From NCBI GenBank assembly GCA_009920225.1, contig RGAJ01000027.1, positions 1 to 12,274 on the forward strand: DNA of 12,274 nucleotides, read 5' to 3'. Source of the DNA: Paracoccaceae bacterium. Lineage in GTDB: Bacteria > Pseudomonadota > Alphaproteobacteria > Rhodobacterales > Rhodobacteraceae. The notes beneath the pieces are model-generated. The model had not been told where the DNA came from, ran no database searches, and worked only from the letters and a program-made list of their open reading frames with translations. Below are positions 1 to 7,715 of the stretch, piece after piece. The position numbers were made by a program, and so were the translations under genes. Each line of letters begins with the position of its first letter. The first letter of the stretch is position 1.

Positions 1-129
1 GACCGTTTGCTTGGGCAATCCCAACTGGTCATTGATTTCCGTGGCCGTCATTGGCCGATCGCTTTTCCCAAGTATTTCAAGGATTAAGAGCGTTCGAAGG
101 TTGGTCGGAATACGGCTGTCATCGTCCAT
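1..129 (-). CDS. IclR-family transcriptional regulator, N-terminal part (runs off the left edge)
   Basis: The reverse complement of 129-1 is open from ATG at 129 to the window edge, giving 43 residues that start MDDDSRIPTNLRTLLILEIL. The segment TNLRTLLILEIL, followed by MTATEINDQLGLPKQTV, has the look of an IclR-family winged helix-turn-helix: helix 1, then an ATEI helix and an LGLPKQTV recognition helix. Family members are dimeric regulators with a C-terminal effector-binding domain, which lies outside the window here. The gene is transcribed away from the GMC/TRAP/hps run across a 105-base gap, so it is the likely local regulator, with a catabolic intermediate as plausible effector (inference). 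The start is supported by a weak purine stretch (GGA) just upstream and by the loss of family similarity before this Met. Confidence 0.8.
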   Translation of the reverse strand, partial: MDDDSRIPTNLRTLLILEILGKSDRPMTATEINDQLGLPKQTV

Positions 130-147
130 GTGAAAGGTCCGTCAGAA

Positions 148-188
148 AAAAATTGAAATTCGTCCTAGATATAGTAACATCAATTTTT
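148..188. repeat. 9-bp inverted repeat, candidate regulator operator
   Basis: AAAAATTGA at 148-156 is the exact reverse complement of TCAATTTTT at 180-188. The arm centres are 32 bases apart, about three helical turns, so both arms would face the same side of the helix. This geometry suits a dimeric or tetrameric regulator such as the adjacent IclR protein. The arms are AT-rich, so chance is a real alternative. The operator role is inference. Confidence 0.35.
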
Positions 189-195
189 ATTAAAA

Positions 196-212
196 ACGAG
201 ACAAAAAGTCTC
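196..212 (+). promoter_or_regulatory. ACGAGACA element with GAGAC/GTCTC inverted repeat upstream of GMC gene
   Basis: ACGAGACAAAAAG lies at 196-208 and starts 39 bases before the GMC start codon. It overlaps a perfect short inverted repeat, GAGAC (198-202), AAAAA, GTCTC (208-212). A near copy, ACGAGACACAAAAG, occurs at 1881-1894, 40 bases before the start codon of the TRAP binding protein. The shared position suggests a common regulatory or leader-RNA element, but the shared core is only 8 bases. Confidence 0.3.
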
Positions 213-234
213 ATTATTTGATAAACGGGGAAAT

Positions 235-1833
235 ATGGACTTTGATTTCGTCATCGTTGGTGCGGGTTCTGCGGGCTGTGCAATCGCTGCACGGTTGTCG
301 GAAAATGGGCGATATGCCGTCGCGCTGATCGAAGCGGGGCCAAAGGATACGAACCCTTGGATCCATGTCCCGGTCGGATATTTCAAAACCATGGGAAATC
401 CTAAAACCGACTGGATGTATCGCACACAACCCGATGCAGGGATTGCGGGCCGTTCAATCCCGTGGCCCCGTGGACGCGTGTTGGGGGGCTCAAGTTCGAT
501 CAACGGTTTGCTCTATGTGCGTGGGCAGCCGCAAGACTATGACAGATGGGCGCAAATGGGCTGCACGGGGTGGGGATGGGATGATGTCGCCCCGTATTTC
601 AAACGCTCCGAGACATGGCATGGCTCCGACGATACGGGGCTGCGTGGAACAAGCGGGCCATTATCCGTTCAATCGTCCCGTTTGGAACGCGATATCGTGA
701 ACCATTGGATCAGCGCGGCGCAAGCCGCAGGGTATCGTTATAACGCAGATTACAACGGGGCGGACCAAGAAGGCGTTGGATATTTCCAAATGACCATGAA
801 AGGTGGGCGGCGGTGTTCCTCTGCGGTCGCCTATCTCAACCCCGCGAAAGGTCGGCCAAACCTAACCATCATCACCGGTGCGCAGACGCAAAAGGTCGTG
901 ATTGAAAATGGCGTTGCGACGGGGGTTGTCGTGCGACATGACGGGATCACCAGCACGATCACCGCGCGTCGAGAAGTGATTTTAAGTGCAGGCGCAATTG
1001 GGTCGCCTCAAATCCTGATGCTGTCGGGCGTGGGGGATGGCACACATTTACGAGAACACGGTATCAAGGTTGTCAAATCCCTGAACGGCGTTGGCAAGAA
1101 TCTGCAGGATCATTTGCAAGCGCGCCCTGTGTTCAAAACGAACCTCAGTACCATCAATGTTGAAACGAACAACCTGTTCAAACAGGCCCTGATCGCCGCG
1201 CAATATGCCATCACAGGGCGCGGGCCGATGACCATGGCGGCAAGCCTTGGAACTGCATTTTTGAAAACCCAAGACCATCTTGAAACGCCGGACATTCAGT
1301 TTCACATCCAACCCTTTAGCGCCGATGCACCCGGGCAGGGCGCGCATGCGTTTTCCGCGTTCACCGCGTCCGTGTTGCAATTGCGCCCCGAAAGTGCGGG
1401 TCATCTGGCGTTGAAATCGGCCAATATGGACGATGCGCCGGACATTCACCCGAACTATCTGGCAACCGATACCGATTGCAAAACAATCATCAAGGGTGTG
1501 CAGATTGCGCGCCGCATTGCGCAATTTGATCCGCTAAAATCGCATATCACCGAAGAATATGCACCGGGCCAAGGCGTCGGCATTGGTGATGAAGACGCGA
1601 TTTTGGATTGGGTGCGGCGCACAGCCGTAACGATCTATCACCCGACCGGCACCTGTAAAATGGGCACCGATCCGATGGCGGTCGTTGATGCGCGGTTGCG
1701 GGTGCATGGCATCGGGCGGCTTCGGGTGGCCGATGCATCCATCATGCCAATCATTGTCAGCGGCAACACCAATGCGCCCGCGATCATGATTGGAGAAAAG
1801 GTAAGTGACATGATCTTGGAGGACGCGTCATAG
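235..1833 (+). CDS. GMC-family FAD-dependent alcohol dehydrogenase (choline dehydrogenase-like)
   Basis: This 532-residue protein has the normal length for bacterial GMC oxidoreductases. Residues 3-20 form the FAD-binding strand and dinucleotide loop (FDFVIVGAGSAG). The GMC signature 1 is PRGRVLGGSSSINGLLYVRG at about residues 80-99, and signature 2, GAIGSPQILMLSGVG, follows around residue 255. The C-terminal active site has YHPTGTCKMG with catalytic His469, and a GNTNAP motif (Asn511/Asn513) matching the choline dehydrogenase/oxidase His-Asn pair. There is no signal peptide, so it is cytoplasmic or peripheral on the inner membrane, passing electrons to quinone or cytochrome c. The family oxidises primary alcohols to aldehydes. 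IseJ, the isethionate dehydrogenase of Cupriavidus necator, is a flavoenzyme of this kind and also sits beside a TRAP transporter, so isethionate to sulfoacetaldehyde is one candidate reaction; choline, DHPS or another alcohol are alternatives. The ATG at 235 is preceded by GGGGAA. The family call is firm; the substrate is not known. Confidence 0.9.
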   Translation: MDFDFVIVGAGSAGCAIAARLSENGRYAVALIEAGPKDTNPWIHVPVGYFKTMGNPKTDWMYRTQPDAGIAGRSIPWPRGRVLGGSSSINGLLYVRGQPQDYDRWAQMGCTGWGWDDVAPYFKRSETWHGSDDTGLRGTSGPLSVQSSRLERDIVNHWISAAQAAGYRYNADYNGADQEGVGYFQMTMKGGRRCSSAVAYLNPAKGRPNLTIITGAQTQKVVIENGVATGVVVRHDGITSTITARREVILSAGAIGSPQILMLSGVGDGTHLREHGIKVVKSLNGVGKNLQDHLQARPVFKTNLSTINVETNNLFKQALIAAQYAITGRGPMTMAASLGTAFLKTQDHLETPDIQFHIQPFSADAPGQGAHAFSAFTASVLQLRPESAGHLALKSANMDDAPDIHPNYLATDTDCKTIIKGVQIARRIAQFDPLKSHITEEYAPGQGVGIGDEDAILDWVRRTAVTIYHPTGTCKMGTDPMAVVDARLRVHGIGRLRVADASIMPIIVSGNTNAPAIMIGEKVSDMILEDAS

Positions 1834-1880
1834 CGCCAAGACACACGAATAACACTGCGGTTACGCACCTGCCACGGTGA

Positions 1881-1894
1881 ACGAGACACAAAAG
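1881..1894 (+). promoter_or_regulatory. Second copy of the ACGAGACA element, upstream of TRAP binding protein
   Basis: ACGAGACACAAAAG starts 40 bases before the ATG at 1921. It matches ACGAGACAAAAAG at 196-208, which starts 39 bases before the GMC ATG. No other gene gap in the window shows it. It lies in the 87-base gap between the GMC stop and the binding-protein start, which has no clear terminator. It may mark a second promoter or a shared leader element (inference). Confidence 0.3.
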
Positions 1895-1905
1895 GGTGCT
1901 TGTAT

Positions 1906-1914
1906 AAGGGAGGA
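1906..1914 (+). promoter_or_regulatory. Strong ribosome-binding site for the TRAP binding protein
   Basis: AAGGGAGGA is an almost ideal Shine-Dalgarno sequence, 6 bases before the ATG at 1921. It fixes that start over the in-frame TTG at 1900. It also fits high expression of the periplasmic binding protein. Confidence 0.75.
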
Positions 1915-1920
1915 CATGAA

Positions 1921-3015
1921 ATGTTCAATTTAAAGACAGTCACAACAGGGGCCGCAGCGCTCGCGTTGATGGCAAGTGCGGCGTTTGCGGAAACCGTGAT
2001 CCGCGTGCAATCCGTTATTCCAGCGCAAGCTGACGAAGTCACAATGTTAAAAGATTTTGCAGAAGACGTAGCGGCCTTGACCAATGGGTCGCTCAAGATC
2101 GAAGTCTTGCCAGCAGGCGCCGTTGTGGGCGTAAGCGAAACATTGGATGCCGTCGACAGCGGTTTGATCGAAGGTGGTTTTGCATGGACCCATTACTGGT
2201 CAGGGAAACACCCTGCCGCAATGCTATTTGGATCGCCTGTTGCGGGCGCGGGTGTTGGTATCGACAACATCGCCTTTGTCAGCTGGTTCCAATATGGCGG
2301 CGGCAAGGAACTCTATGACGAACTCTGGAACGAAATGGGCGTCAACGTAAAAGGCTTTATGTTGCAACCTGTTGGTCCAGAGGCATTGGGTTGGTTCAAA
2401 GAACCGATTAACAGCATGGAAGATTTCCGCAAGTATCGGTTCCGCACTCCTCCTGGTATTCCGGGTCAAACCTACAAGGATATCGGTGTTGCATCTGTTG
2501 CTATGGGCGGCGGTGATATTTTGCCAGCATTGGAAAAAGGCACAATCGATGCTGCTGAATGGTGCTGTCCAAAACCAGACAGTGTCTTTGGGTTCCAAAA
2601 GGTGCTCAAGCATTACTATTTGCAAGGTCTGCACCAAGTGGTTGTGAACGCGGATTTGTACATCAATGGCGATGTATACAATGCTCTGACACCGCTTGAG
2701 CAAAAAGCCTTGGAAGTTGCGGCAAACGCATCTTTGTCGAAATCAATGTCCTACCGTATCTATGAAAACGGTAAAGCTCTGAAAGATTTGACAGAAAACC
2801 ACGGTGTCATTCTGCACGATACCCCAACCGATTATTTTAGCCAGTACATGGAAGCAGCCAAAGCATCCTTGCAAAAGAACGCAGATGAAAATGAATTCTT
2901 TGCCAAAGTCTGGAACAGCCAAAAGGCATTTGCCGAAGTTGCGGTTCCATTCTGGGCAGGGGCGCAAACATCGAATGCGAACTTGGGCAAAGCTTTTGCT
3001 GACAGCCTAAAATAA
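1921..3015 (+). CDS. TRAP transporter solute-binding protein (DctP/TakP type)
   Basis: This 364-residue periplasmic protein captures the substrate and delivers it to the TRAP permease encoded next. Residues 1-23 are a signal peptide (MFNLKTVTTG, then an Ala/Leu-rich core ending AFA), with predicted cleavage before Glu24. The mature protein shows the DctP-family layout, with the YRFRTPPG segment carrying the conserved ligand-carboxylate arginine (Arg175). Residues Gln149, Glu213 and Trp214 sit in contexts resembling the metal and ligand-contact residues of TakP, the 2-oxoacid-binding protein of Rhodobacter sphaeroides (by memory of the family, not alignment). This favours a 2-hydroxy or 2-oxo acid ligand such as sulfolactate or lactate, although the operon context equally allows DHPS; it would fill the role of the Hps TRAP binding protein. 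Its codons look more T-ending than its neighbours', consistent with strong expression. The start is set by the AAGGGAGGA site. Confidence 0.9.
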   Translation: MFNLKTVTTGAAALALMASAAFAETVIRVQSVIPAQADEVTMLKDFAEDVAALTNGSLKIEVLPAGAVVGVSETLDAVDSGLIEGGFAWTHYWSGKHPAAMLFGSPVAGAGVGIDNIAFVSWFQYGGGKELYDELWNEMGVNVKGFMLQPVGPEALGWFKEPINSMEDFRKYRFRTPPGIPGQTYKDIGVASVAMGGGDILPALEKGTIDAAEWCCPKPDSVFGFQKVLKHYYLQGLHQVVVNADLYINGDVYNALTPLEQKALEVAANASLSKSMSYRIYENGKALKDLTENHGVILHDTPTDYFSQYMEAAKASLQKNADENEFFAKVWNSQKAFAEVAVPFWAGAQTSNANLGKAFADSLK

Positions 3016-3022
3016 TAACAAC

Positions 3023-3046
3023 GGACCCCGGCTTTGGTCGGGGTCC
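3023..3046 (+). terminator. Hairpin between binding-protein and permease genes (attenuator or mRNA stabiliser)
   Basis: GGACCCCG (3023-3030) pairs perfectly with CGGGGTCC (3039-3046) around the 8-base loop GCTTTGGT. It starts 7 bases after the binding-protein stop. There is no T-tract after it, so full termination is unlikely. In TRAP and ABC operons, hairpins in this position commonly protect the upstream mRNA end or reduce read-through, giving more binding protein than permease. Confidence 0.65.
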
Positions 3047-3080
3047 AAATCCAAACTTATAAAAAACAGGGAAATGCAGC

Positions 3081-5336
3081 ATGTCCAATGATGTGGTCAT
3101 CGACGATCTGGATATTACAGATGAACTGATAGCGGAACGTCGATCTGGCGCACCGGGTGAAACACCTGACGACATGTCGCCCTGGATGCGCCCGATTGTG
3201 TCGATCATTGAGCGTACGAATTTGTGGGTTGGACGCGCGACCTGTTTGTTATTGGTTCCCATTATCGTTGTCATGGTCTGGGAGGTCGTCGCACGCAAAG
3301 TGTTCTTGGCGCCGACCGATTTTGCCTATGAATACAGCCGCATGTTGGCAGGGGCCATGTTTATGTTGGGCGCAGGATACGCGTTGATGCGCGGCGTTCA
3401 TATTCGCGCGGATTTCCTGTATCGAAATTGGTCGGTCAAGACGCAATCTACGGTCGATACCGTCCTGTATTTATTGTTTTATTTTCCTGCAATCTTGTTT
3501 TTCTTTTTCGTATCTTTGGAATTCACGATCAAAGCATGGGTGACATGGGAACGCTCGATGGATACCGCGATGATGGCCCCCTTGGCGCCTGCGCGGACCG
3601 CTATGCCGATTGCCGCGTTTTTGTTGTTTTTCCAAGGGATCGCCGAGGTGCTGCGCGCCCTCTATGAGATGCCGAAATCGCGTCGGGATAAGTTTTTGAA
3701 ATTTATGCCCGTATATTTCGTTTTGCTGATCGTCATCTTTATCGATGTTTATTTTCCAAAATCGCTGACGGACAATGGCATCTTGTCATATCTTGTGTCT
3801 GGATTGGGGTTGGAAGGCGTTTCAAACCAAAGCATCGGCTTGATCATGATTGCGGTCATGCTGTTTTCGATTTTTGTCGGCTTTCCGATTTCCTTTACCC
3901 TGATCTTTTTGGGGTTCGTATTCGGCGCGTGGGGATTTTCGGGCAAGCTGACGTTTTATCTGCAAACCTTCCAATTCAATGCCACCATGCGCGATGATCA
4001 ATTGGTTGCGGTGCCCTTGTTTGTGTTTATGGGCATCATGATGGAGCAGGCAGGATTGATGGAGCGCCTGTTTCTTGCCGTCCAGTTGATGTTTAGCCGC
4101 ACGCGCGGCGCGCTTTATGTTGCGGTGCTGTTTGTGTCGACGATTTTTGCGGCGGCCACAGGGATTGTTGGCGCGTCCGTCACGATCTTGGGCATTATGG
4201 CGGCGCGGACAATGAATAAATCGGGATATGATGTGCGCTTGGCTGCGGGGACAATCACCGCGGGGGGCACCTTGGGCATTTTGATCCCACCCTCCATCAT
4301 GTTGGTGGTTATGGGGCCAGTGTTGGAAGTACCTGTGACGGACCTATTCGCGGCAGCGATTATTCCCGGGATTTTATTGGCGTTCCTGTACATGCTCTTT
4401 GCACTGGTGCGGTGTTGGATCAATGGTGACTTGGGCCCCATTTTGCCCAAGGATGAGCAACCTGAAACCTCGCCTTACTATTTCCTTGAATTCACCTCTG
4501 TCATGGCCGCCTTGGTGATCTTGTGCTGGTTGGGGGGCAAGGCGTTGGTCGGAGGGTTCACAGGCGTTTTTGTGGGGGCGAACTTTGTGATCCCGATGGC
4601 ATGGATTGGATTTATGGTTATCATGTATCGTTGGATCCGCGCCGTGAAACCGGGTGGATTTTATTATTCCGATCTGTGGAAGGAATTCTTTTTGGGTTTG
4701 GTCCCGCCGTCAACTTTGGTGGCTTTTGCTTTGGGCGCAATATTGTTGGGATGGGCCACACCTGCCGAAGCGGCCGCGACAGGGGCCTTTGGCGCGGTTT
4801 TGTTGTCCCTTGGCTATCGTCGGTTAAATCTAACTAAATTCTATGACGCGTTGATCAAGACCTTGGAAATCACCGTGTTGATCATGTTCTTGGTGGCGGC
4901 GTCGAATTTCTTTGGTGCGGTCTTCTCGCGTCTTGGGACACCGACCATGTTGACCGAGTTGTTGTTAGGATTGGATCTGAATGCAACCGCAATTTTGATC
5001 ATCATCATGGCGCTGATCTTTTTGTTGGGGTGGCCGCTGGAATGGGTGCCAATCGTGTTGATCATCGTGCCGATTTTGATCCCTGCCTTGGTGGAATTGA
5101 ACGTCAATTTGACATGGTTTGGGATTTTGGTTGCGGTCAATTTGCAAACCGCTTGGCTCAGCCCGCCTGTGGCATTATCCGCCTATTTCCGAAAAGGTGT
5201 TGTGCCTGAGTGGGATTTAAAAGACATCTATCTGGGCATGATGCAATTCATGGTGATTCAGTTGTTGGGCCTTGTCCTGATATTCGTGTTCCCGCAGATT
5301 GCACTGTGGTTACCAAGCTATATATACGGACAATAA
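3081..5336 (+). CDS. TRAP transporter permease, fused DctQ-DctM subunits
   Basis: This 751-residue inner-membrane protein combines both TRAP permease subunits, which are separate in classical DctPQM systems. After a hydrophilic N-terminus of about 45 residues, the DctQ part (about 50-200) has four hydrophobic helices, beginning with LLLVPIIVVMVWEVVA. A connecting helix follows at about 209-226 (PVYFVLLIVIFIDVYF). The DctM part fills about 250-748, with the family signature VPLFVFMGIMMEQAG at 311-325 and later LGILIPPSIMLVVMGPV. DctM-type subunits drive Na+-coupled uptake using the periplasmic binding protein; the gene 66 bases upstream is the obvious partner. A CAGGGAA ribosome-binding site precedes the ATG. 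The substrate is inferred from the operon to be a C2/C3 sulfonate or related acid. The length is complete with no sign of damage. Confidence 0.93.
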   Translation: MSNDVVIDDLDITDELIAERRSGAPGETPDDMSPWMRPIVSIIERTNLWVGRATCLLLVPIIVVMVWEVVARKVFLAPTDFAYEYSRMLAGAMFMLGAGYALMRGVHIRADFLYRNWSVKTQSTVDTVLYLLFYFPAILFFFFVSLEFTIKAWVTWERSMDTAMMAPLAPARTAMPIAAFLLFFQGIAEVLRALYEMPKSRRDKFLKFMPVYFVLLIVIFIDVYFPKSLTDNGILSYLVSGLGLEGVSNQSIGLIMIAVMLFSIFVGFPISFTLIFLGFVFGAWGFSGKLTFYLQTFQFNATMRDDQLVAVPLFVFMGIMMEQAGLMERLFLAVQLMFSRTRGALYVAVLFVSTIFAAATGIVGASVTILGIMAARTMNKSGYDVRLAAGTITAGGTLGILIPPSIMLVVMGPVLEVPVTDLFAAAIIPGILLAFLYMLFALVRCWINGDLGPILPKDEQPETSPYYFLEFTSVMAALVILCWLGGKALVGGFTGVFVGANFVIPMAWIGFMVIMYRWIRAVKPGGFYYSDLWKEFFLGLVPPSTLVAFALGAILLGWATPAEAAATGAFGAVLLSLGYRRLNLTKFYDALIKTLEITVLIMFLVAASNFFGAVFSRLGTPTMLTELLLGLDLNATAILIIIMALIFLLGWPLEWVPIVLIIVPILIPALVELNVNLTWFGILVAVNLQTAWLSPPVALSAYFRKGVVPEWDLKDIYLGMMQFMVIQLLGLVLIFVFPQIALWLPSYIYGQ

Positions 5337-5341
5337 AGCAT

Positions 5342-6394
5342 ATGCAGAGTACAGCGATCATGCACTATCTCAAGTGGCCTCTTATCGTAACGGCGGTCGG
5401 ACTGGTTCTGTCTGCGTGGCTAGGGTGGGCAACCACCCATACCGTCAACGGCATGTTGTCGTTTCTTTTGGTTGGGTCCGTTTTGGCCTGCCTTGAAATC
5501 GCCCTGTCATTCGACAATGCCATTTTGAACGCCAACAAGCTTGAGGATATGACACCGATCTGGCGCCAACGCTTTTTGACATGGGGCATTTTGATTGCGG
5601 TCTTTGGCATGCGGATCGTGTTCCCCTTGGCGATTGTTGCGATTTTCGCTTGGATCAATCCGTTCCAAGCCATCGTGTTGGCGCTCGCGGATCCAGATGA
5701 ATATTCCCGCATCATCGCACAGGCCCATGGATCGATTTCTGCCTTTGGGGGCACATTCTTAATGGTGGTCGCTTTGCGATTTTTTGTTGACCAAGAGAAA
5801 TCCGTGGACTGGTTCAAATCGATGGAACGTAACCTGCGCAAATGCGGATCGATGCGTGGGTTTGAAATGGCGTTTGTGTTGATAATCATCGCGATTTTTG
5901 CCCGATATCTGCCAGAAGGGGATCGCGGCGTATTCTTGTTTTCCGCCATCATGGGGATGGTGGTTTACATTCTGGTGGATGGTCTGGGAAATCTGTTGGA
6001 CCAACCACAGGCAGATGTTTCGCAATTTGGCGCCAAAGGCGGATTGGGCGCGTTTTTATACCTTGAGGTGCTTGACGCGAGCTTTTCCTTTGATGGGGTG
6101 ATCGGGGCCTTTGCCTTGACGACCAACATCCTGCTCATCGCGATTGGTTTGGGCATTGGTGCGATGTATGTTCGGTCCATGACGATTATGTTGACCGAAA
6201 AAGGCACCTTGCAAGAATTCAAATATTTGGAACACGGGGCGTTCTATTCGATCTTTGCGTTGTCGGTGATTATGTTTCTTCAATCACTGCTGCATGTCCC
6301 CGAAACGATCACAGGGTTAATCGGGGTCGCCTTGATTGGATTTGCGCTGTTTTCGTCGATCCTTGACAACAAAAAATGCAAAACTTCAGAGTAA
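5342..6394 (+). CDS. DUF475 / TerC-like integral membrane protein
   Basis: This 350-residue protein has roughly nine hydrophobic segments and resembles the DUF475 branch of the TerC superfamily. The two halves each carry a related acidic signature: LEIALSFDNAILNA at 51-64 (Glu52, Asp58, Asn59) and LEVLDASFSFDG at 241-252 (Glu242, Asp251). In TerC-like proteins such residues are thought to bind a cation; several relatives act in metal export or in metalating exported enzymes. It begins 5 bases after the TRAP permease stop and ends 13 bases before hpsN, so it is surely co-transcribed with the sulfonate genes. Sulfonate operons usually encode a sulfite or sulfate exporter of another family, and whether this protein fills such a role or supplies metal (HpsN and the MDR are zinc enzymes) is open. 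No strong ribosome-binding site precedes ATG 5342; ATG 5360 is an alternative start. Confidence 0.8.
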   Translation: MQSTAIMHYLKWPLIVTAVGLVLSAWLGWATTHTVNGMLSFLLVGSVLACLEIALSFDNAILNANKLEDMTPIWRQRFLTWGILIAVFGMRIVFPLAIVAIFAWINPFQAIVLALADPDEYSRIIAQAHGSISAFGGTFLMVVALRFFVDQEKSVDWFKSMERNLRKCGSMRGFEMAFVLIIIAIFARYLPEGDRGVFLFSAIMGMVVYILVDGLGNLLDQPQADVSQFGAKGGLGAFLYLEVLDASFSFDGVIGAFALTTNILLIAIGLGIGAMYVRSMTIMLTEKGTLQEFKYLEHGAFYSIFALSVIMFLQSLLHVPETITGLIGVALIGFALFSSILDNKKCKTSE

Positions 6395-6407
6395 AGGACA
6401 TCTGTAC

Positions 6408-7715
6408 ATGTCGCGTACCTATTTAAAACAAGCAAAACTTACGGCAAAGTCGGGTGCCTCCGAAGTGCATGATACCGTTCGGGAAATCTTGGACGATATC
6501 GAAGCGGGGGGCGATGCCAAGGCGATTGAATATGCTGCCAAGTTTGACCAATACGACGGCCCCATCCTTCTGAGCGAGGCCGAGATCGCCGCCGCTTGTG
6601 ACTTGGTTCCTGAAAAGCTCAAGCAAGATATCCAATTCGCCCACGACAACGTGCGCCGTTTTGCCGAACAGCAGCGCAATACAATTTCGGATGTGGAATA
6701 TGAAATCACACCGGGTTTCATTGCAGGGCAAAAATTGATCCCCGTGGATGCGGTCGGCTGTTATGTTCCCGGCGGACGCTATAGCCATATTGCAAGCGCG
6801 ATAATGACCGTCACAACCGCGAAAGTTGCGGGATGTGGTCATATCACCGCCTGTTCGCCGCCCCGCCCAAACGAAGGCATTGCGCCCGCAATCATCTATG
6901 CCGCCAAGCTGTGCGGCGCAGACAAGATCATGGCCATGGGGGGCGTCCAAGGTGTGGCCGCGATGACGTTCGGTCTGTTTGGTTTGCCAAAGGCGAATAT
7001 TTTGGTCGGACCCGGCAACCAATTTGTCGCCGAAGCCAAACGCATTCTGTTTGGCCGTGTCGGGATCGATATGATTGCGGGGCCCACCGACAGTTTGATT
7101 TTGGCCGATAAAACCGCCGATCCGTTTATTGTGGCCACCGATTTGGTGTCACAGGCAGAGCATGGGTATAATTCGCCCGTTTGGTTGATCACGGATGATC
7201 AATCTTTGGCTGAAAAGGTTATGGAGATGGTTCCGGATTTGATCGCAGATTTGCCGGAAACAAATCGTGACAATGCGGCCGCCGCGTGGCGGGATTACGC
7301 CGAAGTGATTTTGTGCGATGACCGCGAAGAAATGGCGGCCTGTTCCGATGAATACGCGCCCGAACATCTGACGGTCCAAGCCGATGATTTGGATTGGTGG
7401 CTGGGGCGTTTGTCATGTTACGGATCGCTCTTTTTGGGCGAAGAAACGACCGTGTCCTATGGTGACAAAGCATCCGGGACAAACCACGTTTTGCCCACGT
7501 CGCGCGCGGCAAGCTATACGGGCGGCTTAAGTGTTCATAAGTACATGAAAATCGTGACGTGGCAGCGATCGACCCGCGAAGGGGCCAAGCGGATCGCCGA
7601 AGCAACCGCGCGCATTTCCCGTCTGGAAGGCATGGAAGGGCACGCGCGTGCAGCAGATGTGCGTTTGGCAAAATATTTCCCCGACGAAACCTTTGATCTG
7701 ACTGCAAATGGCTAA
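6408..7715 (+). CDS. hpsN: Sulfopropanediol 3-dehydrogenase (HisD family)
   Basis: This 435-residue protein belongs to the histidinol dehydrogenase family, in the branch that carries HpsN rather than HisD. HpsN oxidises (R)-2,3-dihydroxypropane-1-sulfonate to (R)-sulfolactate in two NAD+-dependent steps in the cytoplasm. The HisD chemistry is kept: zinc ligands Gln249 and His252 (SQAEHG), Asp353 (YGDKASGTNH) and His412 (GHARAAD), plus the catalytic pair Glu319-His320 (YAPEHL). The NAD-side motif GPGNQFV is at 201-207. The stretch after GTNHVLPT (YTGGLSVHKYMK, 370-381) departs from HisD and resembles HpsN-type proteins. Context also argues against histidine synthesis: there are no his genes, and it sits with a TRAP transporter and sulfopyruvate decarboxylase. 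The ATG at 6408 has AAAGGA upstream. Its last 8 bases overlap the following SDR gene, implying translational coupling. Another HisD-like dehydrogenase specificity is the main alternative. Confidence 0.88.
   Translation: MSRTYLKQAKLTAKSGASEVHDTVREILDDIEAGGDAKAIEYAAKFDQYDGPILLSEAEIAAACDLVPEKLKQDIQFAHDNVRRFAEQQRNTISDVEYEITPGFIAGQKLIPVDAVGCYVPGGRYSHIASAIMTVTTAKVAGCGHITACSPPRPNEGIAPAIIYAAKLCGADKIMAMGGVQGVAAMTFGLFGLPKANILVGPGNQFVAEAKRILFGRVGIDMIAGPTDSLILADKTADPFIVATDLVSQAEHGYNSPVWLITDDQSLAEKVMEMVPDLIADLPETNRDNAAAAWRDYAEVILCDDREEMAACSDEYAPEHLTVQADDLDWWLGRLSCYGSLFLGEETTVSYGDKASGTNHVLPTSRAASYTGGLSVHKYMKIVTWQRSTREGAKRIAEATARISRLEGMEGHARAADVRLAKYFPDETFDLTANG

Larger units (their letters stand above)
130..234. 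promoter_or_regulatory. Divergent intergenic region between IclR gene and GMC gene
   Basis: This is a 105-base gap, clearly more AT-rich than its flanks, between two divergently oriented genes. It must contain the promoter of the IclR gene and probably that of the plus-strand operon. It holds a 9-bp inverted repeat (148-156 with 180-188), a second short inverted repeat GAGAC-aaaaa-GTCTC (198-212), and a GGGGAA ribosome-binding site just before the ATG at 235. I could not assign convincing -35/-10 boxes; AT-rich candidates exist but none has good spacing. Confidence 0.6.

Noticed and set aside
1048..1524. Long minus-strand open frame opposite the GMC gene
   Set aside because: It lies wholly inside a well-supported GMC coding region, shows no recognisable domain and has no ribosome-binding site.
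1916..1933. Five-codon mini-frame (ATGAAATGTTCAATTTAA) at the TRAP binding-protein start
   Set aside because: The overlap with the true ATG at 1921 is probably chance. The strong ribosome-binding site suits 1921, and no attenuator-like peptide or codon bias is evident.
6408..7715. Histidine biosynthesis gene hisD
   Set aside because: The family chemistry is shared, but the C-terminal substrate region and the neighbours (TRAP, comDE, slcD-like) point to HpsN, with no his genes nearby.
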